From positions 1 to 64,000 of the forward strand of contig NZ_LMQW01000051.1 of assembly GCF_001425485.1 (NCBI RefSeq): a stretch of DNA of 64,000 nucleotides, in the 5' to 3' direction. How positions within the stretch are numbered: the first letter of the stretch is position 1; each line of letters opens with the position of its first letter. The notes under the pieces were generated by a model. It was not told the origin of the DNA. It ran no database searches and was given only the letters and a program-made list of their open reading frames with translations. Below are positions 28,116 to 35,631 of the stretch, piece after piece. The translations under genes and the position numbers were made by a program. This stretch comes from Aureimonas sp. Leaf427. Lineage in GTDB: Bacteria; Pseudomonadota; Alphaproteobacteria; Rhizobiales; Rhizobiaceae.

Positions 28116-28142
28116 AGGGATAAGCGGGAACCGGTTATCCCT
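28116..28142. terminator. Hairpin between convergent dehydrogenase and SMP-30 genes
   Basis: AGGGATAA (28116-28123) pairs with TTATCCCT (28135-28142); inside, CGG/CCG closes a GAA loop, giving about 11 bp with one mismatch. It lies 55 bp after the dehydrogenase stop. A separate inverted repeat, CCTGACAGGC (28194-28203) and GCCTGTCAGG (28219-28228), overlaps the stop codon of the SMP-30 gene and probably serves the minus strand. Confidence 0.6.
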
Positions 28143-28223
28143 GATAGACAAACGACAAAAATGGAATCGAGAGCCTGTCTGGTTCCGTATGAACCTGACA
28201 GGCCTTCGGCGCCTCCGTGCCTG

Positions 28224-29135
28224 TCAGGCGGTCCAGCCCGCCGCGTGGGCATTGACGTAGATCGAGTAGAGCGAGGTCTGGCCGGTGATGTAGAGCCGGT
28301 TCCGCTTCGGGCCGCCGAAGCAGAGGTTGGAGACGATCTCGGGAACGTTGATCCCGCCGATATGAGTGCCGTCGGGCGCGTAGACAGCGACGCCCGCGCC
28401 CGTGGAGGCCCAGATGTTCCCGTTCGTGTCGGCGCGGATGCCGTCGAAGAGGCCGGAGGGGCAGGTCGCGAAGTGGCGGCCGTTCACGGCCTTTCCGCCG
28501 GCGTCGATATCGTAGACGCGCATCAGCCCTTCCATGTCGGGCCGATGCGTCGCGCCGGTGTCGGCGACGTAAAGCAGGCTCTCGTCCGGCGAGAAGCAGA
28601 GCCCGTTCGGCTTCACCATGTCGGTGATGAGGCATTCGAGAGCGCCGCTCTCCGGGTGGAGCCGATAGACGTTCGAGCCGTCGAGCTCGGGTGCGCTCTG
28701 GTGGCCCTCGTAATGGGTATCTATGCCGTAGGTCGGGTCCGAGAACCAGATCGAGCCGTCCGACTTCACCACGGCGTCGTTCGGCGAGTTCAGGCGCTTG
28801 CCCTCGAAATTGTCGACGAGCCCCTTCCAGCGGCCGTCGAACTCCAGCCGCGAGATGCGGCGCCCGCCATGTTCGCAGGCGATGATTCGACCCTGATGGT
28901 CCAGCGTGTGGCCGTTGTGATAGCCGCAGGGCTTCTCGAAGACCGAGACGGCGCCGCTGCCCTCGTCGAAGCGCAGCAGCCTGTCGTTCGGAATGTCCGA
29001 CCAGACGACCGACTTCGCCGCCGGGACATAGACCGGGCCTTCCACCCAGCGTCCGCCGGTCCAGAGATGCTCCAGCTTGGCCGGGCCGAAGATGAGGCGC
29101 GAGAAGCGCGGATCGCGGATGTCGTAGTCGCTCAA
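28224..29135 (-). CDS. SMP-30/gluconolactonase (LRE) family protein
   Basis: A six-bladed beta-propeller hydrolase of 303 residues. EGPVYVPAAKSVVWSDIPN gives the metal-binding Glu, NSPNDAVVKSDGSIWFSDPTYG the conserved Asn-Asp, and the terminal blade has FDGIRADTNGNIWAST, where Asp is the catalytic base. Members open sugar lactones such as gluconolactone, which suits the nearby sugar-acid dehydrogenases. No ATG lies near the conserved start; TTG at 29135 (MSDYDIRDPRF) is chosen. It overlaps the TGA of a 63-codon upstream frame, suggesting coupled translation. Confidence 0.86.
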   Translation of the reverse strand: MSDYDIRDPRFSRLIFGPAKLEHLWTGGRWVEGPVYVPAAKSVVWSDIPNDRLLRFDEGSGAVSVFEKPCGYHNGHTLDHQGRIIACEHGGRRISRLEFDGRWKGLVDNFEGKRLNSPNDAVVKSDGSIWFSDPTYGIDTHYEGHQSAPELDGSNVYRLHPESGALECLITDMVKPNGLCFSPDESLLYVADTGATHRPDMEGLMRVYDIDAGGKAVNGRHFATCPSGLFDGIRADTNGNIWASTGAGVAVYAPDGTHIGGINVPEIVSNLCFGGPKRNRLYITGQTSLYSIYVNAHAAGWTA

Positions 29136-29323
29136 GGCAGAAAGGCTTTCGCTCGTGTCGGATGAGAGGCGGGCCCGGCCGAAGCGGCGGGGCCGGCTAC
29201 GACCGTCTCCACCGGCGGCGCGTCGTCGCGCGCGCCCTGCGGAAGACCCGTTTCGATGGAGAGCCCGGAGGCAGGCGACGGCACGATGCGAAGCTCCTCC
29301 CAAAGCTCTTGTGTGTGCGACAT
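29132..29323 (-). CDS. Possible small leader ORF coupled to the SMP-30 gene
   Basis: 63 codons with ATG at 29323 and GAGG 5 nt upstream. The protein (MSHTQELWEELRIVPSP at the start, then Ala/Pro-rich) has no recognisable domain. Its stop overlaps the TTG start of the SMP-30 gene as TTGA, a typical translational-coupling geometry, and the downstream gene lacks a good ribosome binding site of its own. It may be a real small protein or only a device to deliver ribosomes. Confidence 0.4.
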   Translation of the reverse strand: MSHTQELWEELRIVPSPASGLSIETGLPQGARDDAPPVETVVAGPAASAGPASHPTRAKAFLP

Positions 29324-29405
29324 GATAGCCTCAGCCGCCGCCCGGTCAACGCTTTGGCCGGGCGGATCGGCGGGAGGTGCGGCTTATCCCACGGCGCCCG
29401 CCGCG

Positions 29406-29891
29406 CTACTTCGCGTGGGCCTCCACCCAGGCGGTCATTTCTGCGATTTCCGTCTCCTGCGCGGCGATGATCTTTTCCGCGAGCGTCCGAGAGGCTGTGT
29501 CCTTGCCGTGTTCCAGCTCGACCTTCGCCATGGCGATGGCGCCGCGATGATGGGCGATCATCCCGCAATTGAAGGCGAGATCGGCATCCTCGATCGCGGC
29601 GGCCGCCGTCATCGGCCCGTGCATCACCTCCATGGCCGCCATGTTCGCGGCCTGGACGGGCGAAAGATCACCGCTCATCGAGCCCTGCATCGCCATGCCC
29701 GGCGCCATGCCGCCGGCCGCGTCCGCCTTGGGCTCGGCGGCCTTGCAGGCGGCGGGCGTCTCGGCGGCCATCGGGCTCATCGAATGGCCGGCATGCGGAT
29801 CGGCGGCCTTGCCGGCCTCCTCGGCAAGGGCCGGGCCGGCCGAGAAAAGCGCGGCCGCGAGGATCGCGTGGCGGAGGCGGCGAAGGGTCAT
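29406..29891 (-). CDS. DUF305 family exported protein, copper-linked
   Basis: 161 residues: signal peptide (MTLRRLRHAILAAALFSAG, probable cleavage after ALA), a Met/His-rich linker (DPHAGHSMSPM, MAPGMAMQGSMSGD) that could bind copper, then the DUF305 ferritin-like four-helix domain with CGMIAHHRGAIAMAK and ETEIAEM. Such proteins are periplasmic and are often encoded with copper-resistance genes. The promoter carries a CueR-type operator (29963-29981). The binding role is inferred from composition and promoter. Confidence 0.87.
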   Translation of the reverse strand: MTLRRLRHAILAAALFSAGPALAEEAGKAADPHAGHSMSPMAAETPAACKAAEPKADAAGGMAPGMAMQGSMSGDLSPVQAANMAAMEVMHGPMTAAAAIEDADLAFNCGMIAHHRGAIAMAKVELEHGKDTASRTLAEKIIAAQETEIAEMTAWVEAHAK

Positions 29892-29960
29892 GGAAATCTC
29901 CTGTCTCGTCGGTAAGGCGCGGGCTCTGGCGAGGCTTCCGGCGCCACGACGGGGACGATG

Positions 29961-29985
29961 ATCCTTCCAGTAAGGGGAGGGTCAA
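29961..29985 (-). promoter_or_regulatory. CueR/HmrR-type copper-responsive promoter
   Basis: On the minus strand TTGACC (29985-29980) is the -35, and the spacer holds the dyad CCTTCC (29963-29968), 7 bp, GGAGGG (29976-29981). Copper-sensing MerR regulators (CueR, HmrR) bind CCTTCC-N7-GGAAGG inside an over-long 19-bp spacer, so the match is one base from perfect. It points at the DUF305 gene 70 bp away. No merR-family gene is in the window. Confidence 0.75.
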
Positions 29986-30001
29986 GCCCTTCTGCTTCGA
30001 G

Positions 30002-30049
30002 GAGCGTCGGGCGGTCACGGAACCCGGTTCCATGGACCGTCCGACGCTC
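30002..30049. repeat. 48-bp near-perfect palindrome
   Basis: Outer arms of 15 bp, 30002-30016 and 30035-30049, pair with a single G-T; inside is GGAACC-C-GGTTCC (30019-30031). It lies between the copper-responsive promoter and ribokinase. It could be a terminator, a cruciform-forming operator or a small repeat element; no U-tract supports termination. Confidence 0.6.
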
Positions 30050-30132
30050 TTGCTTGACGGCGCGGCGAGCGATGTGGAACACCGCCGGCCTGCCCGCATG
30101 CGCCCGGCGCATCGGCCCATGGGAGAAACGCC

Positions 30133-31053
30133 ATGTCCGCTCGCATCGCCGTCGTCGGCTCCAACATGATGGACCTCGTCACCTATGTCGGCCGCATGCC
30201 GGAGGCCGGCGAGACGCTGGACGCTCCCGCCTTCGCCATGGGCCATGGCGGCAAGGGTGCCAACCAGGCGGTCGCCGCCGCGCGGCTCGGCTCCGATGTG
30301 GTGATGGTGTCGAAGGTCGGCGACGACGCCTTCGCCGATGCGCAGCTGAAGAACTTCGCCGCGAACGGCATCGACACCGCCCATGTCGGCCGCGCCGAAG
30401 GCGCCTCCGGCGTCGCGACGATCCTCGTCGAGGAATCCGGCGAGAACCGCATTCTCATCGTGCGCGGCGCGAACGACCGGCTCTCGCCCGCCGATGTCGA
30501 CGCGGCCGGCGAGGCCCTGCGCTCGGCCAAGCTGATCCTCCTTCAGATGGAGGTTCCGCTGGAGACGGTCTATCGCACGGTCGCCTTCGCCGCCGAGCAC
30601 GGCATCGAGACGCTGGTGAACCCGGCACCGGCCGTGGCCGGCCTCGATCCCGCGCGCATCGCCTCGGCGACCTTCGTCGTGCCCAACGAGACCGAACTGG
30701 CGCTGCTCACGGGGCTTCCGACGGGCACGGAGGCCGAGGTCGAGGCCGCTGCGCGCTCGCTGATCGCGCGCGGGATCAAGGTTGTGATCGTGACGCTCGG
30801 CAGCCGCGGCGCGCTGCTCGTCGAGGCCGCCGGGGTGCATCACGTCAAGCCGATCCGCGTGGAGCCCGTCGATACGACCGGCGCCGGCGACGCCTTCATC
30901 GGGTCCTTCGCGCATTTCTATGCGGGCGGCATGGCGCTGCGCGAGGCGCTGGACCGAGCCGCCGCCTATGCAGGCCACTCCATCACCCGGCGCGGCACGC
31001 AGTCCTCCTACGCGACGGCGGAGGAGTTCGCGGCGCTCGCCACGAAGGGCTGA
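30133..31053 (+). CDS. rbsK: Ribokinase (PfkB family)
   Basis: Phosphorylates D-ribose at O5 using ATP, in the cytoplasm. The 306-residue protein has both PfkB signatures: GHGGKGANQAVAAARLG near residue 37-53 and DTTGAGDAFIGSFAHFYAGG near 250, with the catalytic Asp in GAGD. VPNETELALLTG is also typical of ribokinase. No ribose transporter is nearby, so a related sugar substrate is possible. GGGAGAAACGCC precedes the ATG. Confidence 0.92.
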   Translation: MSARIAVVGSNMMDLVTYVGRMPEAGETLDAPAFAMGHGGKGANQAVAAARLGSDVVMVSKVGDDAFADAQLKNFAANGIDTAHVGRAEGASGVATILVEESGENRILIVRGANDRLSPADVDAAGEALRSAKLILLQMEVPLETVYRTVAFAAEHGIETLVNPAPAVAGLDPARIASATFVVPNETELALLTGLPTGTEAEVEAAARSLIARGIKVVIVTLGSRGALLVEAAGVHHVKPIRVEPVDTTGAGDAFIGSFAHFYAGGMALREALDRAAAYAGHSITRRGTQSSYATAEEFAALATKG

Positions 31054-31113
31054 TTAAGGGCTTCGAAAGCCGCGGGCGACGACGCGTCCCTGCCCACGGA
31101 GCGCGGCCGGCGC

Positions 31114-31899
31114 TTATCGCAGGCGGGATTCGGCGAGTTCCTGCAGATACGGGTTCTGCTCCCGCGCGGCTTCGTAATCGCCGGGCTCGATCGTGACGCT
31201 GAGGATCGCCAGCTGGTCCGCCGGGGCGGTCGCAAGACGCGTGCCGTCGGGCGCGGCGATGCAGGAAAGGCCCTGATAGGCGAAGCGCTCGTCCTCGCCG
31301 CAATGATCGACATAGACGACGAAGATCTGGTTCTCGAAGGCGCGGACCGGCACGACATGCTCGGCGACGAAGCGCGCGCTTTCGCTGCGGGGAAGGGCGG
31401 TCGGCACGAAGACGATCTCGGCGCCCGCCAATGCCAGCTCGCGCACCCGCTCGGGAAACTCGACGTCGAAGCAGACGAGCATCCCCGCCTTCATGCCCGC
31501 GACCTCGAAGATCGGCGAGGGCGCGCGCCCGGGCACGAAGAGCGCCTTCTCGTAGTCGCCGTAGAGATGGCGCTTGGCATAGACGATCGGCTCGGCGCCG
31601 GGCTGGGCCGCCACGGCGGCATTCAGCACGCCGCCCGCGCCGAGGACGGCAAGACCGGTCACGATGGTGATGCGGTGCTCGTCCGCCAGCCGCTTCAGCT
31701 CGGCGAGCGCCGCCCCCGTTCCGGTCCGCGCATCGCTGCCGATCATGTCGCCGGCGCCGTAGCCCGTCAGCGCGAGTTCGGGAAAGACGATGACATCGGC
31801 CCCGTCGCTCGCGGCATCCGCGACGAGCCAGCGGATGGCGGAGCGTCGGGCTTCGGGCGTGCCGAGTTCGGCGTCGATCTGGCAGGCCCTGACTTGCAA
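31114..31899 (-). CDS. Carbon-nitrogen hydrolase (nitrilase superfamily)
   Basis: 261 residues, cytosolic. The Glu-Lys-Cys triad is visible: FPEL (Glu near 43), YAKRHLYGDYEKALF (Lys near 113) and VCFDVEFPE (Cys near 145). Length is closest to omega-amidases and other small amidases; N-carbamoylputrescine amidases are about 290. Start is TTG at 31899 with AAGGA upstream, which overlaps the end of the ureohydrolase gene, so it is the last gene of a four-gene unit. The substrate should be an amide or carbamoyl compound made by its neighbours, but which one is unknown. Confidence 0.86.
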   Translation of the reverse strand: MQVRACQIDAELGTPEARRSAIRWLVADAASDGADVIVFPELALTGYGAGDMIGSDARTGTGAALAELKRLADEHRITIVTGLAVLGAGGVLNAAVAAQPGAEPIVYAKRHLYGDYEKALFVPGRAPSPIFEVAGMKAGMLVCFDVEFPERVRELALAGAEIVFVPTALPRSESARFVAEHVVPVRAFENQIFVVYVDHCGEDERFAYQGLSCIAAPDGTRLATAPADQLAILSVTIEPGDYEAAREQNPYLQELAESRLR

Positions 31900-31910
31900 T
31901 GGCGTCTTCC

Positions 31911-32969
31911 TTAAGGCTGCGTCCGCCGGGTTTCGGAGGGCGCGAAGGGCACGAGGCTGAGAATCTCGAAGAGCATCTGTGCCCCCGCCTGTGCGGTGTT
32001 GGTGGTCGCATCGTATTGCGGCGCGACTTCGACCACGTCGCCGCCGACGAGCGCGATTCCTGCGAGCGCCCGGATCAGCGCCTGGATCTCCCGCGTCGCG
32101 GGGCCCCCGATCTCCGGCGTGCCCGTTCCCGGCGCGAAGGCGGGGTCGAGGCTGTCGATGTCGAAGGAGAGATAGACCGGCCCGTCGCCGACGACGCGCC
32201 GCGCCTCCGAAGCGATCGCCTCGATGCCCATGCCGGGCATGTCCTCGGCATGGATCACGGTCATGCCGGAGGCCTTCGAGAACTCCCAGAGATATTCGGA
32301 ACTGCCGCGAATGCCGATCTGGATCGTGCGCTCGGGATCGAGCACGCCCTCCAGGACCGCATGGCGGAAGGGCCCGCCATGGTGGAACTTGCACCCGTCG
32401 AACGGGCCGGACGTGTCGCAATGGGCGTCGATATGGATCATGCCGACCGGACGCCCGGCGCCGATGGCGCGCAGGATCGGCAGCGTGATCGAATGATCGC
32501 CGCCGACGGTCAGCGGGATCACGCCGGCCGCCACGATCTTCGCGATGGTCGCCTCGATGTCCTCGTGCGAACGCGCCAGATCGAACCGGCTGCGGAAGGG
32601 CACGTCGCCGATATCGGCGACGGCCAGTTCCGATCCCGGCATGGTCTTCAGAACATGGTTGTACGGGCCGATCCGCTCGATGGCGCGCAGCGCGCGCGGG
32701 CCGAAGCGGCTGCCGTTGCGGTTGGTCACGCCGAGATCCATCGGCGCGCCTATCAGCGCGACGTCGAGCTCGGCCAGATCGGGCGCCGACCAGTCGATGG
32801 TGCGAAACGGCATGTCGAGCAGCGTCGGCAGGCCCGCGAAGGGCGCGACGCGCGTGCCGCTCGGATTGATCAGCCGCTTGGCGATGCCGGCGAAATGCTC
32901 GTCGTGGATGGTGCTTTCGTTCGCGCCGGAAAAGCGCTCGCGGAGCGCGGCGAGCCTTGCCTCATCCAT
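31911..32969 (-). CDS. Ureohydrolase (agmatinase/guanidinobutyrase family)
   Basis: A Mn-dependent ureohydrolase, 352 residues, releasing urea from a guanidino compound. Metal ligands are in GGDHS, HIDAHCDT and SFDIDSLDPAFAPGTGTPE. It is about 45 residues longer than E. coli SpeB, with extra N-terminal sequence (GTRVAPFAGLPTLLDMPF) seen in guanidinobutyrase/guanidinopropionase-type members. The loop after the His cluster (CDTSGPFDGCKFHHGGPF) sets specificity but I cannot read the substrate from it. Its start overlaps the end of the class I aminotransferase by 8 bp. Confidence 0.9.
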   Translation of the reverse strand: MDEARLAALRERFSGANESTIHDEHFAGIAKRLINPSGTRVAPFAGLPTLLDMPFRTIDWSAPDLAELDVALIGAPMDLGVTNRNGSRFGPRALRAIERIGPYNHVLKTMPGSELAVADIGDVPFRSRFDLARSHEDIEATIAKIVAAGVIPLTVGGDHSITLPILRAIGAGRPVGMIHIDAHCDTSGPFDGCKFHHGGPFRHAVLEGVLDPERTIQIGIRGSSEYLWEFSKASGMTVIHAEDMPGMGIEAIASEARRVVGDGPVYLSFDIDSLDPAFAPGTGTPEIGGPATREIQALIRALAGIALVGGDVVEVAPQYDATTNTAQAGAQMLFEILSLVPFAPSETRRTQP

Positions 32970-34158
32970 GGACGGTCTCCTCCGCGAAGAGCGCCTGCGC
33001 CAGCGCCAGCCGTTCGCCGAGATGGCCGAGCCGCTCGGAGGAGACGTTGGCGAAGGCGATGCGCAGATGGTTCTCGTTGCCGGGCCCGAAGAAGGGGCCG
33101 GGCAGGGTCACGATGCCGAGCTCGCGCGCCAGCCGCTCGGCCACGACCGCGGCCGGAATGCCCGGAAACGGGTGGCGCACATAGGCGAAATAGGCGCCGA
33201 GCTGCTCGATGCGCCAGTCGGGATGCGGCGCCATGGCGTTGCGGAAGACCTCGGCGCGCGCCTCGATCTCGGCGGCCGTCGTCCGGCGGTAGTCGGTGAG
33301 CCCCCCGATCGCCCAGGCGAGCACCGCCTGGGGCGGGCGCGGCGCGCAGATCTGGAGCGAATCCAGCACCTTCTCGGCCTCGGCCAGGAAATCCGCGCCG
33401 CCCGTCATCGCGCCCATGCGATGGCCCGGAATGGCGTAGGACTTGGAGAAGGAGTAGAGCCCGACCAGATGCTCGCGCCAGTCGGGCTTGCCGAAGAGCC
33501 CGTGCGGGGCGCGGTTTCCGGCCGGCAGGAAGTCGCGATAGGTCTCGTCGAGGATCAGCCAGAGTCCGTTCTCGGCGCAGAAATCGTAGATCGCCTCGAT
33601 CGTCTCCGGCGGATAGATCGCCCCGGTCGGATTGTTCGGCGTGACCAGCGCGACCGCCTTCACCTTGTCGCTCATTGCAGTCTTCAGCCCGTCCAGCGTC
33701 GGCACGAACCCGTCCTCGGGCCGCGTTTCCAGAGGGCGGATCTCGATGCCGAGCATGTCGAGCGTCATCTGGTGGTTGAAGTAGAAGGGCACCGGCAGGA
33801 TCACCGCGTCGCCGGCCCCCGCCACCGTCATGACGGCGACGAAGAAGGCTTGGTTGCAGCCCGCCGTGACGGCCACTTCGGACGGCGCCACGGGCGCGCC
33901 GTAGAGCGCCGAGACGTCGGCCGAATAGGCCTCGCGCAGCACGGTGTCGCCGAGCACCGCGCCGTAGCGCGCGCCCTCCGCGCTGGCGGCGGCCTCGCCG
34001 AGGCGCCGGGCGAGGTCCTCGGGCGGCGCGTTGCCGGGCACGGCCTGGCTGAGGTTGATCAGCGGGCCGGCGCGGCCGTCATAGGTCTGCGCCCAGCGCG
34101 CCGCCTGGCTGATCGGCGGCGCGGGCACCCGCGCCAGGGCGGGATTGATGGCGAGCAT
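32962..34158 (-). CDS. Class I/II aminotransferase
   Basis: A fold-type I PLP enzyme of 398 residues. TAGCNQAFFVAV is the cofactor phosphate loop, TPNNPTGAIY the conserved Asn-Pro segment, LDETYRDF contains the cofactor Asp/Tyr, and the PLP lysine is in YSFSKSYAIPGHRMG. A C-terminal Arg (HLRIAFAN) should bind the substrate carboxylate. Substrate unknown. It lies between the class III aminotransferase (15 bp away) and the ureohydrolase (8-bp overlap), so it works in the same pathway, perhaps on arginine, another guanidino acid or glutamine. Confidence 0.9.
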   Translation of the reverse strand: MLAINPALARVPAPPISQAARWAQTYDGRAGPLINLSQAVPGNAPPEDLARRLGEAAASAEGARYGAVLGDTVLREAYSADVSALYGAPVAPSEVAVTAGCNQAFFVAVMTVAGAGDAVILPVPFYFNHQMTLDMLGIEIRPLETRPEDGFVPTLDGLKTAMSDKVKAVALVTPNNPTGAIYPPETIEAIYDFCAENGLWLILDETYRDFLPAGNRAPHGLFGKPDWREHLVGLYSFSKSYAIPGHRMGAMTGGADFLAEAEKVLDSLQICAPRPPQAVLAWAIGGLTDYRRTTAAEIEARAEVFRNAMAPHPDWRIEQLGAYFAYVRHPFPGIPAAVVAERLARELGIVTLPGPFFGPGNENHLRIAFANVSSERLGHLGERLALAQALFAEETVHG

Positions 34159-34173
34159 GAACGACGCCTCCGA

Positions 34174-35550
34174 TCAGCGGCCGAGAAAGGCCGTGGTGTC
34201 GTCGAGGGCGAGGGCGAAGCGGTCCAGCATGTCCATCAGCTCGGGCTCGGTGATGATCATCGGCGGGCAGAAGGCGATCTGGTCGCCGATGGCGCGGATG
34301 ATGACGCCGTGCTCGTGGCCCTTGTTGAAGAGATAGCCGCCCGCCTTGCCGACGGGATCGAACTTCTGCTTCGTCGCCTTGTCCGCCACCAGCTCCACCG
34401 CCGCGATCAGCCCGACGCCGCGAACCTCGCCGACGAGCGGATGATCGGAGAAGCGGCGGCGCAGCTCGCGCTGCAGGATCTCGCCCATGGCCGCCGCATT
34501 GGCGACGAGCTCGCGCTCCTCGATGATGGCGAGATTTTCGAGCCCCACCGCCATGGCGACGGGATGGGCGCCGGCCGTGAAGCCGTGTCCGAACGTGCCG
34601 ATCTTGGCCGTGTTGTCCGCGATCGCCTGATAGACCGCGTCCGACATGAGGATGGCGGCGAGCGGCTGATAGGACGAGGTGATCTGCTTGGAGACGACGA
34701 GAATGTCCGGGTCGATCCCGTAATAGTCGCAGGCGAACATCGTGCCGAGCCGACCGAATCCGTTGATGACCTCGTCCGCGACGAGAAGGATGTCGTTCTT
34801 CCGGCAGACCTCCTGGATCTTCGGCCAGTAGCCGACGGGGGGCGGCAGCACGCCGCCCGCGCCCATCAACGGCTCGCCGATGAAAGCCGCGATCGTGTCG
34901 GCGCCGACCTCCTCCAGGTAGGCCTCGAACTCCGCGACGAGCCGGTCCGTGAACTGCTCTTCGCTCTCGCCGGGCAGGCCGAAGCGCCAGAAATGCGGGC
35001 AGGTCAGGTGCTTGACCGGAATGTTCGGCAGGTCGAAATCGCGATGGTTCGTCGGCAGGCCCGTCAGCGAGCCGGACGTGATCGTGATGCCGTGATAGCC
35101 GTTGATCCGGGCGACGAAGCCTTTCTTCTCGGGCCGCCCCAGCGCATTGTTCATGTACCAGACCATCTTGACGACGGTGTCGTTCGCCTCCGAGCCCGAA
35201 TTGGTGAAGAACACCTTGCGCAGGCGCTCCGGGCTGATCTGGATCAGCCGCTCGGCGAGCAGGATGGCCGGCTCGTTCGATTTGTGGCTGAACGAATGGT
35301 AGTAGGGCAGCTTCTGGAGCTGGGCATAGGCCGCATCCGCCAGCCGCTTCTCGCCGAAGCCGACCGCGACGCTCCAGAGACCCGACATCGCCTCGATATA
35401 TTTGCGGCCCTCCGTGTCGTAGACATAGACGCCTTCGCCCCGGTCGATGACGATCGGGCCGATCTCCTCGTGCTTGCGCGCATTGGTGACGGCGTGCAGC
35501 AGGTACTCGACGTCTTTGGCGTAGATCGAGTTCGGCAGGGCATTCGACAT
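34174..35550 (-). CDS. Class III omega-aminotransferase
   Basis: A PLP enzyme of 458 residues. SGSEANDTVVKMVWYMN binds the cofactor, NGYHGITITSGSLTGLP is the class III motif, LVADEVINGFGRLG carries the cofactor Asp, and PLP lysine is in VSKQITSSYQPLAA. The overall pattern is that of putrescine/diamine:pyruvate and beta-alanine aminotransferases (SpuC-like). First gene of a four-gene unit with a class I aminotransferase, a ureohydrolase and a C-N hydrolase, which suggests catabolism of a guanidino or amine compound. Its ATG has only a weak ribosome binding site, inside a leader able to form a 10-bp closing helix. Confidence 0.9.
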   Translation of the reverse strand: MSNALPNSIYAKDVEYLLHAVTNARKHEEIGPIVIDRGEGVYVYDTEGRKYIEAMSGLWSVAVGFGEKRLADAAYAQLQKLPYYHSFSHKSNEPAILLAERLIQISPERLRKVFFTNSGSEANDTVVKMVWYMNNALGRPEKKGFVARINGYHGITITSGSLTGLPTNHRDFDLPNIPVKHLTCPHFWRFGLPGESEEQFTDRLVAEFEAYLEEVGADTIAAFIGEPLMGAGGVLPPPVGYWPKIQEVCRKNDILLVADEVINGFGRLGTMFACDYYGIDPDILVVSKQITSSYQPLAAILMSDAVYQAIADNTAKIGTFGHGFTAGAHPVAMAVGLENLAIIEERELVANAAAMGEILQRELRRRFSDHPLVGEVRGVGLIAAVELVADKATKQKFDPVGKAGGYLFNKGHEHGVIIRAIGDQIAFCPPMIITEPELMDMLDRFALALDDTTAFLGR

Positions 35551-35553
35551 GGC

Positions 35554-35625
35554 GGCGCATCCGATGGCTCAAAGGGAGCCTTATCCTTAGCACCGCCTCA
35601 AGCCTGAGCGCAAAGCGGATGCGCC
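35554..35625 (-). promoter_or_regulatory. Structured leader before the aminotransferase operon
   Basis: GGCGCATCCG (35554-35563) and CGGATGCGCC (35616-35625) are perfect 10-bp inverted arms 52 nt apart. On the transcribed minus strand the enclosed part contains two further hairpins: GGCTC/GAGCC (35566-35580) and CTCA/TGAG near 35598-35609. The 3' strand of the closing helix ends 3 nt before the ATG and would cover the weak ribosome binding site. It fills nearly all of the 81-nt gap after mpg. I recognise no known riboswitch class in it. Confidence 0.45.
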
Positions 35626-35631
35626 TCGAAT

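Noticed and set aside
31899-32421. N-terminal extension of the carbon-nitrogen hydrolase into the ureohydrolase gene
   Set aside because: This is the ureohydrolase in another frame; the nitrilase domain begins at the TTG with AAGGA upstream.
35554-35625. Known guanidine riboswitch before the aminotransferase operon
   Set aside because: Neither the ykkC core nor the paired ACGR-loop hairpins of mini-ykkC is present, so the structure was kept only as an unclassified candidate.
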